DNA from: Amycolatopsis camponoti
GTDB lineage: Bacteria; Actinomycetota; Actinomycetes; Mycobacteriales; Pseudonocardiaceae
Direction: 5' to 3'
DNA: 64,000 nucleotides
Assembly (NCBI RefSeq): GCF_902497555.1
Contig: NZ_CABVGP010000001.1
Coordinates: forward strand, 1,054,001-1,118,000
A model generated the notes under the pieces. It was not told the DNA's origin. It saw nothing but the letters and a program-made list of their open reading frames with translations, and ran no database searches. Below are positions 41,477 through 49,521 of the stretch, piece after piece. The first letter of the stretch is position 1. Every line of letters starts with the position of its first letter. A program made the position numbers and the translations under genes.

Positions 41477-42214
41477 GTGGTGAAACGCGACTCCGTGCTG
41501 ACGCGCGTCGTCCGGATCTTCGAGACGTTCGAACCGGACGCGCCCGCGTTGCGCGTCACCGACATCGCACGGCGGGCGGGTCTGCACGTCGCGACGGCGT
41601 CGCGGCTGATCGAAGAGCTGGTCGGGCACGGCTGGCTGCGGCGGGACTCCGATCGGAGGATCCGGGTGGGCGTCCGCTTGTGGGAGCTGGCTTCGCGCGC
41701 GTCCCCGACGCTGGGGCTGCGCGAGGCGGCGCTGCCGTTCATGGAGGACCTGCACGCCGTCGTCGGGCACCACACGCAGCTCGCGGTGCTGGAGGACCGC
41801 GAGGTGCTGTTCGTCGAGCGGCTTTCGGCGCCCGGCGCGGTCGTGAACGTGACGCGGGTGGCCGGGCGGCTGCCGCTGCACGCGTCGTCGTCCGGACTGG
41901 TGCTGCTTGCCCACGCGCCCGCCGAGCTGCAGGAACAGGTGCTGACGGGTCCGCTGGAAGCTTTCCGGCGCACGACGCTGACTGAGCCGGGGCGGCTGCG
42001 GCGGTTCCTCGCCGACGTGCGACGAGACGGTTACGCGTTCTGCGCGGGTTTCATCGACGAGGAGACGACGGGGATCGCCGTGCCGCTGCGGGGGCCGGGC
42101 GGGGACGTCGTCGCGGCGCTGTCGGTGATCGTGCCCAACGACGACTCCGCGCGGATGCAGATCCCGGCGTTGCGCGCGGCGGCGCGGGGAATCTCGCGGA
42201 CACTCTCTCACTGA
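41477..42214 (+). CDS. IclR-family transcriptional regulator (probable PobR-type)
   Basis: 245 aa. N-terminal winged HTH (about 10-70: LRVTDIARRAGLHVATASRLIEEL is its core; 20 residues around ARRAGLHVATASRL) and an IclR effector domain (about 80-240: LHASSSGLVLLAHAP, GYAFCAGFIDEETTGIAVPL). It is followed 71 nt later by pobA on the same strand, and IclR proteins commonly control 4-hydroxybenzoate genes, so 4-hydroxybenzoate or a related aromatic acid is the likely effector. Start GTG 41477 or the adjacent GTG 41480. Confidence 0.85.
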   Translation: MVKRDSVLTRVVRIFETFEPDAPALRVTDIARRAGLHVATASRLIEELVGHGWLRRDSDRRIRVGVRLWELASRASPTLGLREAALPFMEDLHAVVGHHTQLAVLEDREVLFVERLSAPGAVVNVTRVAGRLPLHASSSGLVLLAHAPAELQEQVLTGPLEAFRRTTLTEPGRLRRFLADVRRDGYAFCAGFIDEETTGIAVPLRGPGGDVVAALSVIVPNDDSARMQIPALRAAARGISRTLSH

Positions 42215-42285
42215 ACGAGAATATCGTGGTGGCCGCCGAGGTGGGTGGCTCATGCTCGGGCTCTCGTCGCGTGAAAGGAACTGCC

Positions 42286-43437
42286 GTGCGCACCCAGGTC
42301 GTCATCGTCGGCGCCGGCCCGGCCGGGCTGCTGCTGTCCCACCTGCTCGGCCTCGAAGGCATCGACTCGGTGCTCGTCGAGCGGCAGACCGCCGAGCACG
42401 TCCAGGCGCGCATCCGCGCGGGCATGCTCGAGGCGGGCACGGTCGAGCTGCTGCGCTCGGTGGGGCTCGGCGCCCGGCTCGACGTCGAAGGCATGGAGCA
42501 CCGCGGCATCCACCTGCAGTGGCCGGGCGAGCGGCACCACCTGGACTTCGTCGACCTCGTCGGCCGGTCGGTGACGATCTACGGGCAGACCGAGATCACC
42601 AAGGACCTCATGGTGGCGCGGGAAAAGGCCGGCCACCCGGCGTACTACTCGGCGTCGGACGTCGCGCTGCACGACGTGACGGGCTCGCCGTCGGTGACCT
42701 TTGTGGACGCCGACGGCGCGGCCCAGCGGGTCGACGCGGACGTCGTCGTCGGCTGCGACGGGTTCCACGGGCCGAGCCGGTTGTCGATCCCGTCGTCGCA
42801 GGTCTGGGAGCGGGCGTACCCGTTCGCGTGGCTGGGTGTGCTGGCCGACGTCGCGCCGTCGGCCGACGAGCTGATCTACGCCTGGCACCCGGACGGCTTC
42901 GCGATGCACAGCATGCGCTCGCCGCGCGTGAGCCGGTTCTACCTGCAGGTCGCGCCGGACGAGGACATCGCCGAGTGGAGCGACGACCGGATCTGGACGG
43001 CGCTGGCCACGCGGCTCGCCTTTTCCGGCTGGACGCTGGAGACCGGCACGATCACGGAGAAGAGCGTGCTCCCGATGCGGAGCTTCGTGACGACGCCGAT
43101 GCGGCACGGAAACCTTTACCTGGCCGGGGATGCGGCGCACATCGTGCCGCCGACGGGCGCGAAGGGGCTGAACCTGGCGGTGGCGGACGTCGCGCTGCTG
43201 GCCCGCGCGCTGACGGCGTCGTTCCGGGGCGACGACACGCTTGCCGACGCGTACTCGGAGACGGCGTTGCAGCGGGTTTGGCGATGCACGCACTTCTCGT
43301 GGTGGATGACGTCGATGCTGCACCGCCACGGCGACGACTTCGACGCCCAGCTCCAGCTCGCCCAGCTCCGCCGCACCGTGAGTTCGGTGTCGGCGGCGAC
43401 CGAACTGGCCGACAACTACTCCGGCATCCCCCTGTAA
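42286..43437 (+). CDS. pobA: 4-hydroxybenzoate 3-monooxygenase
   Basis: 383 aa, close to the usual length of about 390. Class A flavin monooxygenase: dinucleotide-binding VVIVGAGPAGLLLSHLL (about 5-21), family segment QARIRAGMLEAGTVELL (about 42-58), VVVGCDGFHG (about 158-167) and the FAD ribityl motif GDAAHIVPPTGAKGLNLAV (about 281-299). Converts 4-hydroxybenzoate to protocatechuate with NAD(P)H and O2 in the cytoplasm, feeding the beta-ketoadipate pathway; no ring-cleavage gene lies nearby. GTG 42286 has GAAAGGAA about 5 nt upstream. Confidence 0.93.
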   Translation: MRTQVVIVGAGPAGLLLSHLLGLEGIDSVLVERQTAEHVQARIRAGMLEAGTVELLRSVGLGARLDVEGMEHRGIHLQWPGERHHLDFVDLVGRSVTIYGQTEITKDLMVAREKAGHPAYYSASDVALHDVTGSPSVTFVDADGAAQRVDADVVVGCDGFHGPSRLSIPSSQVWERAYPFAWLGVLADVAPSADELIYAWHPDGFAMHSMRSPRVSRFYLQVAPDEDIAEWSDDRIWTALATRLAFSGWTLETGTITEKSVLPMRSFVTTPMRHGNLYLAGDAAHIVPPTGAKGLNLAVADVALLARALTASFRGDDTLADAYSETALQRVWRCTHFSWWMTSMLHRHGDDFDAQLQLAQLRRTVSSVSAATELADNYSGIPL

Positions 43438-43470
43438 CCCGTGACGGAAGGGTCGACTCGCGTGATCAGC

Positions 43471-43574
43471 GGGGCATCACGCGTGTCTGGAGGGGCATCA
43501 CGCGTGATTGGAGGGGCATCGCGCTGATGCCTGCTCAATCACGCGTGATGCCCGCCCAGTCACGCGTGATGCCC
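43471..43574. repeat. 21-bp phased repeat array with overall dyad symmetry
   Basis: Unit GGGGCATCACGCGTGAtTGGa. CACGCGTG cores lie at 43478, 43499, 43540 and 43561, with a degenerate unit near 43520. The first two read forward and the last two are inverted, so spacing is 21, about 20 and 21 bp around a centre near 43523. Fills the gap between pobA and the FAD oxidoreductase gene. Not a CRISPR array: no spacers of unique sequence. It could form a long hairpin or bind a protein cooperatively. Confidence 0.85.
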
Positions 43575-43634
43575 CTTAGCGCACAATCTGGCTCTTGACG
43601 TCCGGGCTTCCTCCAGCGCACCATACCCGCGTAG

Positions 43635-43646
43635 TAATTCGAATTA
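43635..43646 (+). promoter_or_regulatory. Probable LacI-type operator of the FAD oxidoreductase gene
   Basis: Perfect 12-bp palindrome TAATTCGAATTA with the central CG usual for LacI/GalR operators. A one-mismatch copy lies at 46439-46450 before the transporter operon of the same locus. It lies 20 nt before ATG 43666. Confidence 0.7.
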
Positions 43647-43665
43647 TCAGCGCCGGGAAGGCTTC

Positions 43666-45285
43666 ATGAGGGAACTGGACACGGAGATTCTGGTGGTCGG
43701 CGGGGGACTCGGCGGGGTCGCCGCCGCGCTGGCCGCGGCGAGCCACGGCCGCCGGGTCGTGCTCACCGAGGAGACCGGCTGGCTCGGCGGGCAGCTCACC
43801 GCGCAAGCCGTGCCGCCGGACGAGAACCCCTGGATCGAGCGGTTCGGCTCCACCCGCACCTACCGCGACCTGCGCGCGGGCATCCGCGATCACTACCGCC
43901 GCCACTACCCGCTCCGCGCCGAAGCCGCGAAGCGCCCGGAGCTGAACCCCGGCGCTGGGCGCGTCAGCAAGCTCTGCGGCGAACCCCGGGTGGCGCTGGC
44001 CGTCATCGAGGCCATGCTCGCGCCGCACGTCAGCGCCGGGCGGATCCACGTCCTCCGGAACCACCGGCCGGTCGACGCGCACACGACGCACGACCGCGTC
44101 GACGCCGTGGTGCTCGAAAGCGGGCAGGACAAAGTCACCGTCAAGGCGCAGTACGTCCTCGACGCCACCGAGAACGGCGACCTCCTGCCGCTCACCGGCA
44201 CCGAGCACGTCACCGGGGCGGAAGCCAGGAGCACGCACGACGAGCCGCACGCGCCCGAGGAAGCCGCGCCGGCCAACCTCCAGGGCATCACCTACTGCTT
44301 CGCGGTTTCCCACCACGAGGGCGAAAACCACGTGATCGACAAGCCGGAGATGTACGGCTTCTGGCGCGACTACCAGCCGGACTTCTGGCCTGGCCCGCTG
44401 CTCGGCTTCGTCGCGCCCGACCCCCGGACGCTCGAGCCCGTCAAGCGCACCTTCGTCCCGAACCCGCCCGGCGACCCGCTGGCCGTGAGTGCCGACCAGA
44501 GCGCCGACGCCGGCGACAAGGAACTGTGGGCCTTCCGCCGCATCCTCGCCCGCAACCTGCACACCGACGGCGCCTTCGACTCCGACATCACGCTCGTCAA
44601 CTGGCCCCTCAACGACTACTGGCTCAAGCCCGCGCTCACGATCCCCGGCCACACCACCGAAGCCGACGTCGAAGCGGCGCACCACGAAGCCAAGCAGCTG
44701 AGCCTGTCCGTCCTGTACTGGCTGCAGACGGAGGCCCCCCGCGCGGACGGCGGCACCGGCTTCCCCGGACTCAGGCTGCGCCCGGACGTCACCGACACGA
44801 AAGACGGCCTCGCGAAGTCGGCGTACGTCCGCGAAGCGCGGCGCATCAAGGCCGTCACCACCGTCACCGAACACGACGTCTCCGCCGAGATCCTCGGCGT
44901 CGACGGCCGCGTCCGCCGCGAAGACGCCGTCGGGGTCGGCAGCTACCGGATCGACCTGCACCCGTCGACCGGCGGGGACAACTACATCGACGTCGCCAGC
45001 GTCCCGTACGAGATCCCGCTGGGGGCGTTGCTGCCCGTCCGCACCAAGAACCTCCTGCCCGCCGGCAAGAACATCGGCACCACGCACATCACCAACGGCT
45101 GTTTCCGCCTGCACCCCGTGGAGTGGAACATCGGCGAGGTCGCCGGGCTGCTCGCCGCGTTCGCCATCGGCGAGGGCGTCGAGCCGCGGGCAGTGCGTGA
45201 AGACCCACGGCACTTCGAAGACTTCGCGCGCGTGCTGGACGCCGCCGGGGTGGAACGCCGGTGGCCGGAAGTGCGGGGGTACTGA
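43666..45285 (+). CDS. FAD-dependent oxidoreductase (FAD_oxidored family)
   Basis: 539 aa. N-terminal Rossmann motif ILVVGGGLGGVAAALAAA (about 8-25) with EETGWLGGQLTAQAVPPDE; a C-terminal FAD contact NLLPAGKNIGTTHITNG (about 462-478). The family includes proteins annotated as xanthan-lyase-like FAD oxidoreductases, often found in sugar-use loci. No signal peptide, so cytoplasmic, probably acting on a carbohydrate or derivative brought in by the adjacent transporter. GGGAAGG about 6 nt before the ATG. The LacI gene follows after 48 nt. Confidence 0.82.
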   Translation: MRELDTEILVVGGGLGGVAAALAAASHGRRVVLTEETGWLGGQLTAQAVPPDENPWIERFGSTRTYRDLRAGIRDHYRRHYPLRAEAAKRPELNPGAGRVSKLCGEPRVALAVIEAMLAPHVSAGRIHVLRNHRPVDAHTTHDRVDAVVLESGQDKVTVKAQYVLDATENGDLLPLTGTEHVTGAEARSTHDEPHAPEEAAPANLQGITYCFAVSHHEGENHVIDKPEMYGFWRDYQPDFWPGPLLGFVAPDPRTLEPVKRTFVPNPPGDPLAVSADQSADAGDKELWAFRRILARNLHTDGAFDSDITLVNWPLNDYWLKPALTIPGHTTEADVEAAHHEAKQLSLSVLYWLQTEAPRADGGTGFPGLRLRPDVTDTKDGLAKSAYVREARRIKAVTTVTEHDVSAEILGVDGRVRREDAVGVGSYRIDLHPSTGGDNYIDVASVPYEIPLGALLPVRTKNLLPAGKNIGTTHITNGCFRLHPVEWNIGEVAGLLAAFAIGEGVEPRAVREDPRHFEDFARVLDAAGVERRWPEVRGY

Positions 45286-45333
45286 TGCGGCCGCCGGTAG
45301 AGTCCAGGCGAACCGCACGGGAGGGAGTCACGG

Positions 45334-46389
45334 ATGACGGCGGGTTCGGGCCGGGTCACGCAGGCCCAGGTGGCGCGCCTGGCCGGCGTCTCGCAGGCCG
45401 TCGTGTCCATGGTCCTCAACGGCTCCGACAGCCTGCGCATCACCCCCGAGACCCGCGACCGCGTGCAGCAGGTGCTCCGCGAAACCGGGTACACCGTGGA
45501 CATCATGGGCCGCCGGCTGCGCGGCGGGACCAACCAGATCCTCGGCGTCTTCACCTACGAGTCGGTGTTCCCGTCCGGGGTGGCCGACTTCTACCGGCCG
45601 TTCCTGCTCGGCATCGAGGAGGAGGCCGAGGAACAGGGCTTCGACCTGCTGCTGTTCACCAGCGGTGGCCGCCGCGACGGGCGCCGCCGCATCTACGACC
45701 AGGGCACGAACCGCCTGCGCATCGCCGACGGCTCGATCCTGCTGGGCCGGCACAACGACCCCCAAGAGCTCGCGCAGCTCGTCGAGGAGCAGTTCCCGTT
45801 CGTGTTCGTCGGGCGCCGCGAGTCGCCGACCGGGCCGATCAGCTACGTCGGCGCGGACTACGTCACGGCCACCCGTGAGGTCCACGACCGGTTGTGGGCG
45901 CTCGGGCACCGCCGGATCGGCCTGCTCAGCGTGACCGAGGAGAACGAGCCGACGCTCGATCGCCGCAGCGGGTACGAAGCGGCGGCGCGCAAGCGGCGCC
46001 GTCCGCCGCTGGTGTTCCTCGAGGAAGACCCGGCGCCGGCGTTGCGGCAGGCGCTCGACGAGGGCGTCACGGCGCTGCTCGTCGAGAGCTTGGCGATGGC
46101 CGACGGCCTCTTGGCCTGCGCGCACGAACTCGGCCTGGGCGTGCCCGGCGACCTGTCCATCGTGGTGCTCGGGGACGCCGACCCGTCGCAGCAACCGCAC
46201 GCGCACGCCGTGCCGAGCACTGGCACGGACTGGTCGATGTTCCGCATCCCGCGCCACGAAATGGGCGCGCACGCCGTGCGCGTGCTCGTCGGGCTGCTGA
46301 AGAACCCCCAGCCCCGCCAGCTGCTCCTGCCGTGCACGATCCACGAGGGCGCCACCACGGCAAGACCCTCCACAACAGACTCCCGCTGA
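45334..46389 (+). CDS. LacI-family transcriptional regulator
   Basis: 351 aa. N-terminal HTH (about 8-28, VTQAQVARLAGVSQAVVSMV) with hinge helix (about 50-62), then a periplasmic-binding-protein-like sensor domain (about 65-340: LGVFTYESVFP, IGLLSVTEENEPT, SIVVLGDADPS). Probably a repressor released by the substrate or a product of the adjacent enzymes. ATG has GGGAGGG about 7-8 nt upstream. Matching palindromes at 43635 and 46439 mark the likely targets, including its own operon. Confidence 0.9.
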   Translation: MTAGSGRVTQAQVARLAGVSQAVVSMVLNGSDSLRITPETRDRVQQVLRETGYTVDIMGRRLRGGTNQILGVFTYESVFPSGVADFYRPFLLGIEEEAEEQGFDLLLFTSGGRRDGRRRIYDQGTNRLRIADGSILLGRHNDPQELAQLVEEQFPFVFVGRRESPTGPISYVGADYVTATREVHDRLWALGHRRIGLLSVTEENEPTLDRRSGYEAAARKRRRPPLVFLEEDPAPALRQALDEGVTALLVESLAMADGLLACAHELGLGVPGDLSIVVLGDADPSQQPHAHAVPSTGTDWSMFRIPRHEMGAHAVRVLVGLLKNPQPRQLLLPCTIHEGATTARPSTTDSR

Positions 46390-46403
46390 GGCCGAACGGC
46401 CTG

Positions 46404-46450
46404 TTGACAGCATTCCAGGCGACGCTTACGGTCGCTGCTAATTCGAATAA
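46404..46450 (+). promoter_or_regulatory. Promoter and LacI-type operator of the transporter operon
   Basis: TTGACA (46404-46409), 17-nt spacer, TACGGT (46427-46432), followed 6 nt later by TAATTCGAATAA (46439-46450), one mismatch from the perfect palindrome at 43635. The operator would cover the transcription start, a classic repressor position. Confidence 0.7.
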
Positions 46451-46462
46451 CCAGGAGGCATC

Positions 46463-47752
46463 GTGGCCTACCGGAGAATCCGGCTGCTCGCCGCGGCCCT
46501 GTCCGCCGTCGCACTGGCTTCGACGGCGTGCTCGGGCGGCGCCGGCGACGACAAGGACGTCGCCCTGCGCATGACGGTCTGGACGACCGACAAGAACCAG
46601 CTCGCCCTCTTCGACTCCATCGCCGCCGAGTACCGCAAGGCCCACCCGGAGGTCGCGTCGGTCAAGTTCGACGTCGTGCCGGGGGACACCAGCGCCTACT
46701 CGGCCGCGCTCACCACCCAGCTCTCCGGCGGCAACCCGCCCGACCTGGCGTGGATCCTCGAACGCGACGCGCCCGACTTCGTCCAGTCGGGAGCACTCAC
46801 GAACCTGAAGCCCACATTGGACGCCGCCGCCGGCTACAACGCGGGTGAACTGGTCCCGTCCGCCACGAAACTGTGGACCAAGGACAGCGGCCTCTACGCG
46901 TACCCGTTCTCGACGTCGCCGTTCGGCATGTTCTACAACAAGAACCTGCTCACCCAGGCGGGGATCACCGAGACGCCCGACCAGCTGCTCGCGAGTGGAC
47001 GGTGGACCTGGGACGCGGCCAAGCAGATCGCCACCCAGGTCGCCGCGAAGGACACCGGCAAGGCCGGCCTGGTGATCCGCGAGTTCGAGTACAAGCAGTG
47101 GGTGCTGCTGGCCTCGGTCTGGCGCGGCTTCGGCGCCGACGCCTGGGGCCCGGACGGCAAGTCCTGCGGGTTCACTTCGCCGGAGATGACGTCCGCGATG
47201 ACGTTCCTGCACCAGGCGATCTTCACCGACAAGGCGCTGCCGGGTCCGGGCACGACGGCGGACTTCTTCGCCGGGGAAAGCGGCCTGACCATCGCGCAGA
47301 TCAGCCGGGCCGGGCTGCTCAAGGCCAAGCCGTTCGAGTGGGGGATCGTCCCGCTGCCCGCCGGGCCGAAGGCGGCCGCGCAGGTCATCGGCCAGGCCGG
47401 GATCGGCGTCCCGGTGAAGGGCAAGCACGCCAAGGCGGCGGCGGACTTCCTCGCCTTCTTCACCAACCCGGCCAACTCGGCGAAGCTCGGCCAGTACTTC
47501 CCGCCGGCCCGCGACAGCCTGCTCAACGCGGCCACCCTGGCCAAGGCGAACCCGCTGTTCAGTCAGGAACAACTGCAGAACGTCGTGGTCAACGGGATCA
47601 AGACCGGCGCCGTACTGCCGTCGCACACCGGGAGCGCGCGGATCGCCTCGCTCGTCCAGTCCGCTTTGGACCCGATGTGGAAGCCGGACGCGAACGTGCC
47701 CGCCGCGCTGGCCGGTGTCTGCCAGGCGATCGACCCGGCGCTGAGCCGATGA
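46463..47752 (+). CDS. ABC transporter sugar-binding lipoprotein
   Basis: 429 aa, extracellular solute-binding protein of the CUT1 (family 1) type. Lipoprotein signal with lipobox ALASTAC (Cys about 24). Mature part has FDVVPGDTSAYSAALTTQLSGG and WTWDAAKQIATQVAAKD typical of sugar-binding subunits; YPFSTSPFGMFYNKNLLTQAG is the domain-crossover region. Tethered to the membrane; delivers a sugar or oligosaccharide to the two permeases. GTG has AGGAGG about 6 nt upstream. The stop overlaps the first permease (ATGA). Confidence 0.9.
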   Translation: MAYRRIRLLAAALSAVALASTACSGGAGDDKDVALRMTVWTTDKNQLALFDSIAAEYRKAHPEVASVKFDVVPGDTSAYSAALTTQLSGGNPPDLAWILERDAPDFVQSGALTNLKPTLDAAAGYNAGELVPSATKLWTKDSGLYAYPFSTSPFGMFYNKNLLTQAGITETPDQLLASGRWTWDAAKQIATQVAAKDTGKAGLVIREFEYKQWVLLASVWRGFGADAWGPDGKSCGFTSPEMTSAMTFLHQAIFTDKALPGPGTTADFFAGESGLTIAQISRAGLLKAKPFEWGIVPLPAGPKAAAQVIGQAGIGVPVKGKHAKAAADFLAFFTNPANSAKLGQYFPPARDSLLNAATLAKANPLFSQEQLQNVVVNGIKTGAVLPSHTGSARIASLVQSALDPMWKPDANVPAALAGVCQAIDPALSR

Positions 47753-48633
47753 CGTTGACGTCGAAGAAGCGCGACGAGCTCGCGGGGTGGCTCTTCATCG
47801 CCCCGCAGGCCCTCGGCTTTCTCGCCTTCGTGGTGGCGCCGCTCGCCGCGGTGGTCTGGTACAGCTTCCAGGACGTCAACCTGCTGGCCGGAACGTCGGC
47901 GTTCGCCGGCGCCGACAACTACGCGAAGCTCTTCGACGACCCGACCGCGCCGAAGGTCGCCCGCGCCACGGCGATCTTCTGCGTCGGCCTGGTCGTGCTC
48001 AACCTGGCGCTCGCGCTCTCGCTGGCGTTGCTGCTCAACCTGAAGCTGCGCGGCACCACGGTGTTCCGGACGGTCTTCTTCTCGCCGGTGGTCGTCACGC
48101 TCGTCGCGTGGACGATCGTCTGGAACTTCCTCCTGCAGGACAACGGCGGGATCAACGCGCTGATGCAGACGGTCGGCATCGACGGGCCGAACTGGCTGCG
48201 CGGCAACGGCACCGCGATGCTGTCGGTGATCGTGGTGCAGGTGCTGAAAAACGTCGGGCTGAACATGGTCCTGTTCCTCGCCGCGCTGCAAGGCATCCCG
48301 CAGTCCATTGTGGAGGCTTCGCAGCTGGACGGGGCCGGGCCGTGGCGGCGCTTCCGCTCGGTCACCCTGCCGATGATCAGCCCGACGACGCTGCTGACGG
48401 CGATCATCACCGTCGCCGGCGCGCTGCAGGTGTTCGCGCAGATCCAGGTGCTGACCCTCGGCGGGCCCGCGGACAGCACCAACGTGCTGGTGTTCTACTT
48501 CTACCAGCAGGCTTTCGCCAACCACGACCTCGGCTACGGCTCCGCGCTGGCGGTCGTGCTGTTCCTCGTCATCCTCGTGCTCACGCTGCTGCAGTGGCGG
48601 ATGCGGAAGCGGTGGGTGTTCCATGAGTCGTAG
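47749..48633 (+). CDS. ABC sugar permease, MalF-like
   Basis: 294 aa, six predicted membrane helices (first about 13-35). It has the EAA cytoplasmic loop EASQLDGAGPWRRFRSVTLP (about 198-217) that docks the ATPase. ATG 47749 overlaps the binding-protein stop and the 3' end overlaps the second permease by 11 nt. No ATPase gene is in the locus, so a shared MsiK-type ATPase is expected. Confidence 0.9.
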   Translation: MTLTSKKRDELAGWLFIAPQALGFLAFVVAPLAAVVWYSFQDVNLLAGTSAFAGADNYAKLFDDPTAPKVARATAIFCVGLVVLNLALALSLALLLNLKLRGTTVFRTVFFSPVVVTLVAWTIVWNFLLQDNGGINALMQTVGIDGPNWLRGNGTAMLSVIVVQVLKNVGLNMVLFLAALQGIPQSIVEASQLDGAGPWRRFRSVTLPMISPTTLLTAIITVAGALQVFAQIQVLTLGGPADSTNVLVFYFYQQAFANHDLGYGSALAVVLFLVILVLTLLQWRMRKRWVFHES

Positions 48634-49450
48634 GGCCAAGATCGCGACCTATGTCGTGATGGTCGTGCTGGCCGTGCCGTTCGTGTTCCCCACCTGGTGG
48701 ATGATCACGGCGTCGCTGCTGCCGGCCAACGAAGTTCTCGCGTACCCGCCGAAGCTGTTCCCGAACCAGCCGCAGTGGGAAAACTACAAGGCCGCGTTCA
48801 CGGACTTCCCGTTGGCACGGCAGTACTTCAACAGCCTCTACATCGCCGTGCTCGTCACGCTCGGCACGATGTTCTTCTCCTCGCTGGCCGGCTACGCGTT
48901 CGCGCGCATCCGGTTCCGCGGCGAGAAGGTGTTCGGGCTCATCCTCATCGGGCTGATGGTGCCGAGCGAGGTCACGATCATCCCGCTGTTCCGGCTGGTC
49001 GACGACCTCGGGCTGACCAACACGCACTGGCCGCTGATCGTCGTCCCGATCTTCGGCGCGCCGAGTGTGCTGGCGACGTTCGTGATGCGGCAGTTCTTCA
49101 TCACGATCCCGGGCGAGCTCGAAGAAGCGGGCCGGCTCGACGGCCTGTCGCGGTTCGGGCTCTACCGGCGCGTCGCTATGCCGATCGCGAAACCCGCGTT
49201 GGCCGCGGTCGCCATCTTCACGTTCCTCAACACCTGGAACTTCTTCCTGGAACCGCTGGTCTACCTGACCGACAAGGACATGTTCACGCTGCCGGTGGCG
49301 CTGACACAGTACGTCGACGTCTACGGCGGCCACCTCTGGAACGTCCAGCTCGCCGCCGCGACCACCACGGTCGTGCCGGTCCTGGTCGTGTTCATCATCG
49401 CGCAGCGCCAGTTCGTCGAAGGGCTCGCCCAGAGCGGCCTGAAGGGCTAG
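48623..49450 (+). CDS. ABC sugar permease, MalG-like
   Basis: 275 aa, six predicted membrane helices (first about 7-29). The EAA loop is EEAGRLDGLSRFGLYRRVAM (about 171-190). Partner of the preceding permease. Followed by the repeated palindrome, then by the Tat-exported protein gene on the same strand. Confidence 0.9.
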   Translation: MSRRAKIATYVVMVVLAVPFVFPTWWMITASLLPANEVLAYPPKLFPNQPQWENYKAAFTDFPLARQYFNSLYIAVLVTLGTMFFSSLAGYAFARIRFRGEKVFGLILIGLMVPSEVTIIPLFRLVDDLGLTNTHWPLIVVPIFGAPSVLATFVMRQFFITIPGELEEAGRLDGLSRFGLYRRVAMPIAKPALAAVAIFTFLNTWNFFLEPLVYLTDKDMFTLPVALTQYVDVYGGHLWNVQLAAATTTVVPVLVVFIIAQRQFVEGLAQSGLKG

Positions 49451-49454
49451 GAGA

Positions 49455-49502
49455 GGTCGTGAGTGAGAAACAGGGTTAGAACACTGTTTCTCACTCACGA
49501 CC
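49455..49502. repeat. Dispersed palindrome, copy 3
   Basis: Same element as at 16496, 29593 and 57141. Centre reads GGGTTAGAACAC, with one mismatch, the reverse complement of copies 1 and 4. Here both flanking genes point the same way (permease before, Tat protein after), so it would end or attenuate transcription inside the locus. Confidence 0.85.
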
Positions 49503-49521
49503 ACAACCCCAGGAGGCAGTT

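Noticed and set aside
43471..43574. CRISPR array.
   Set aside because: No unique spacers, units are adjacent and half are inverted, and no cas genes are near.
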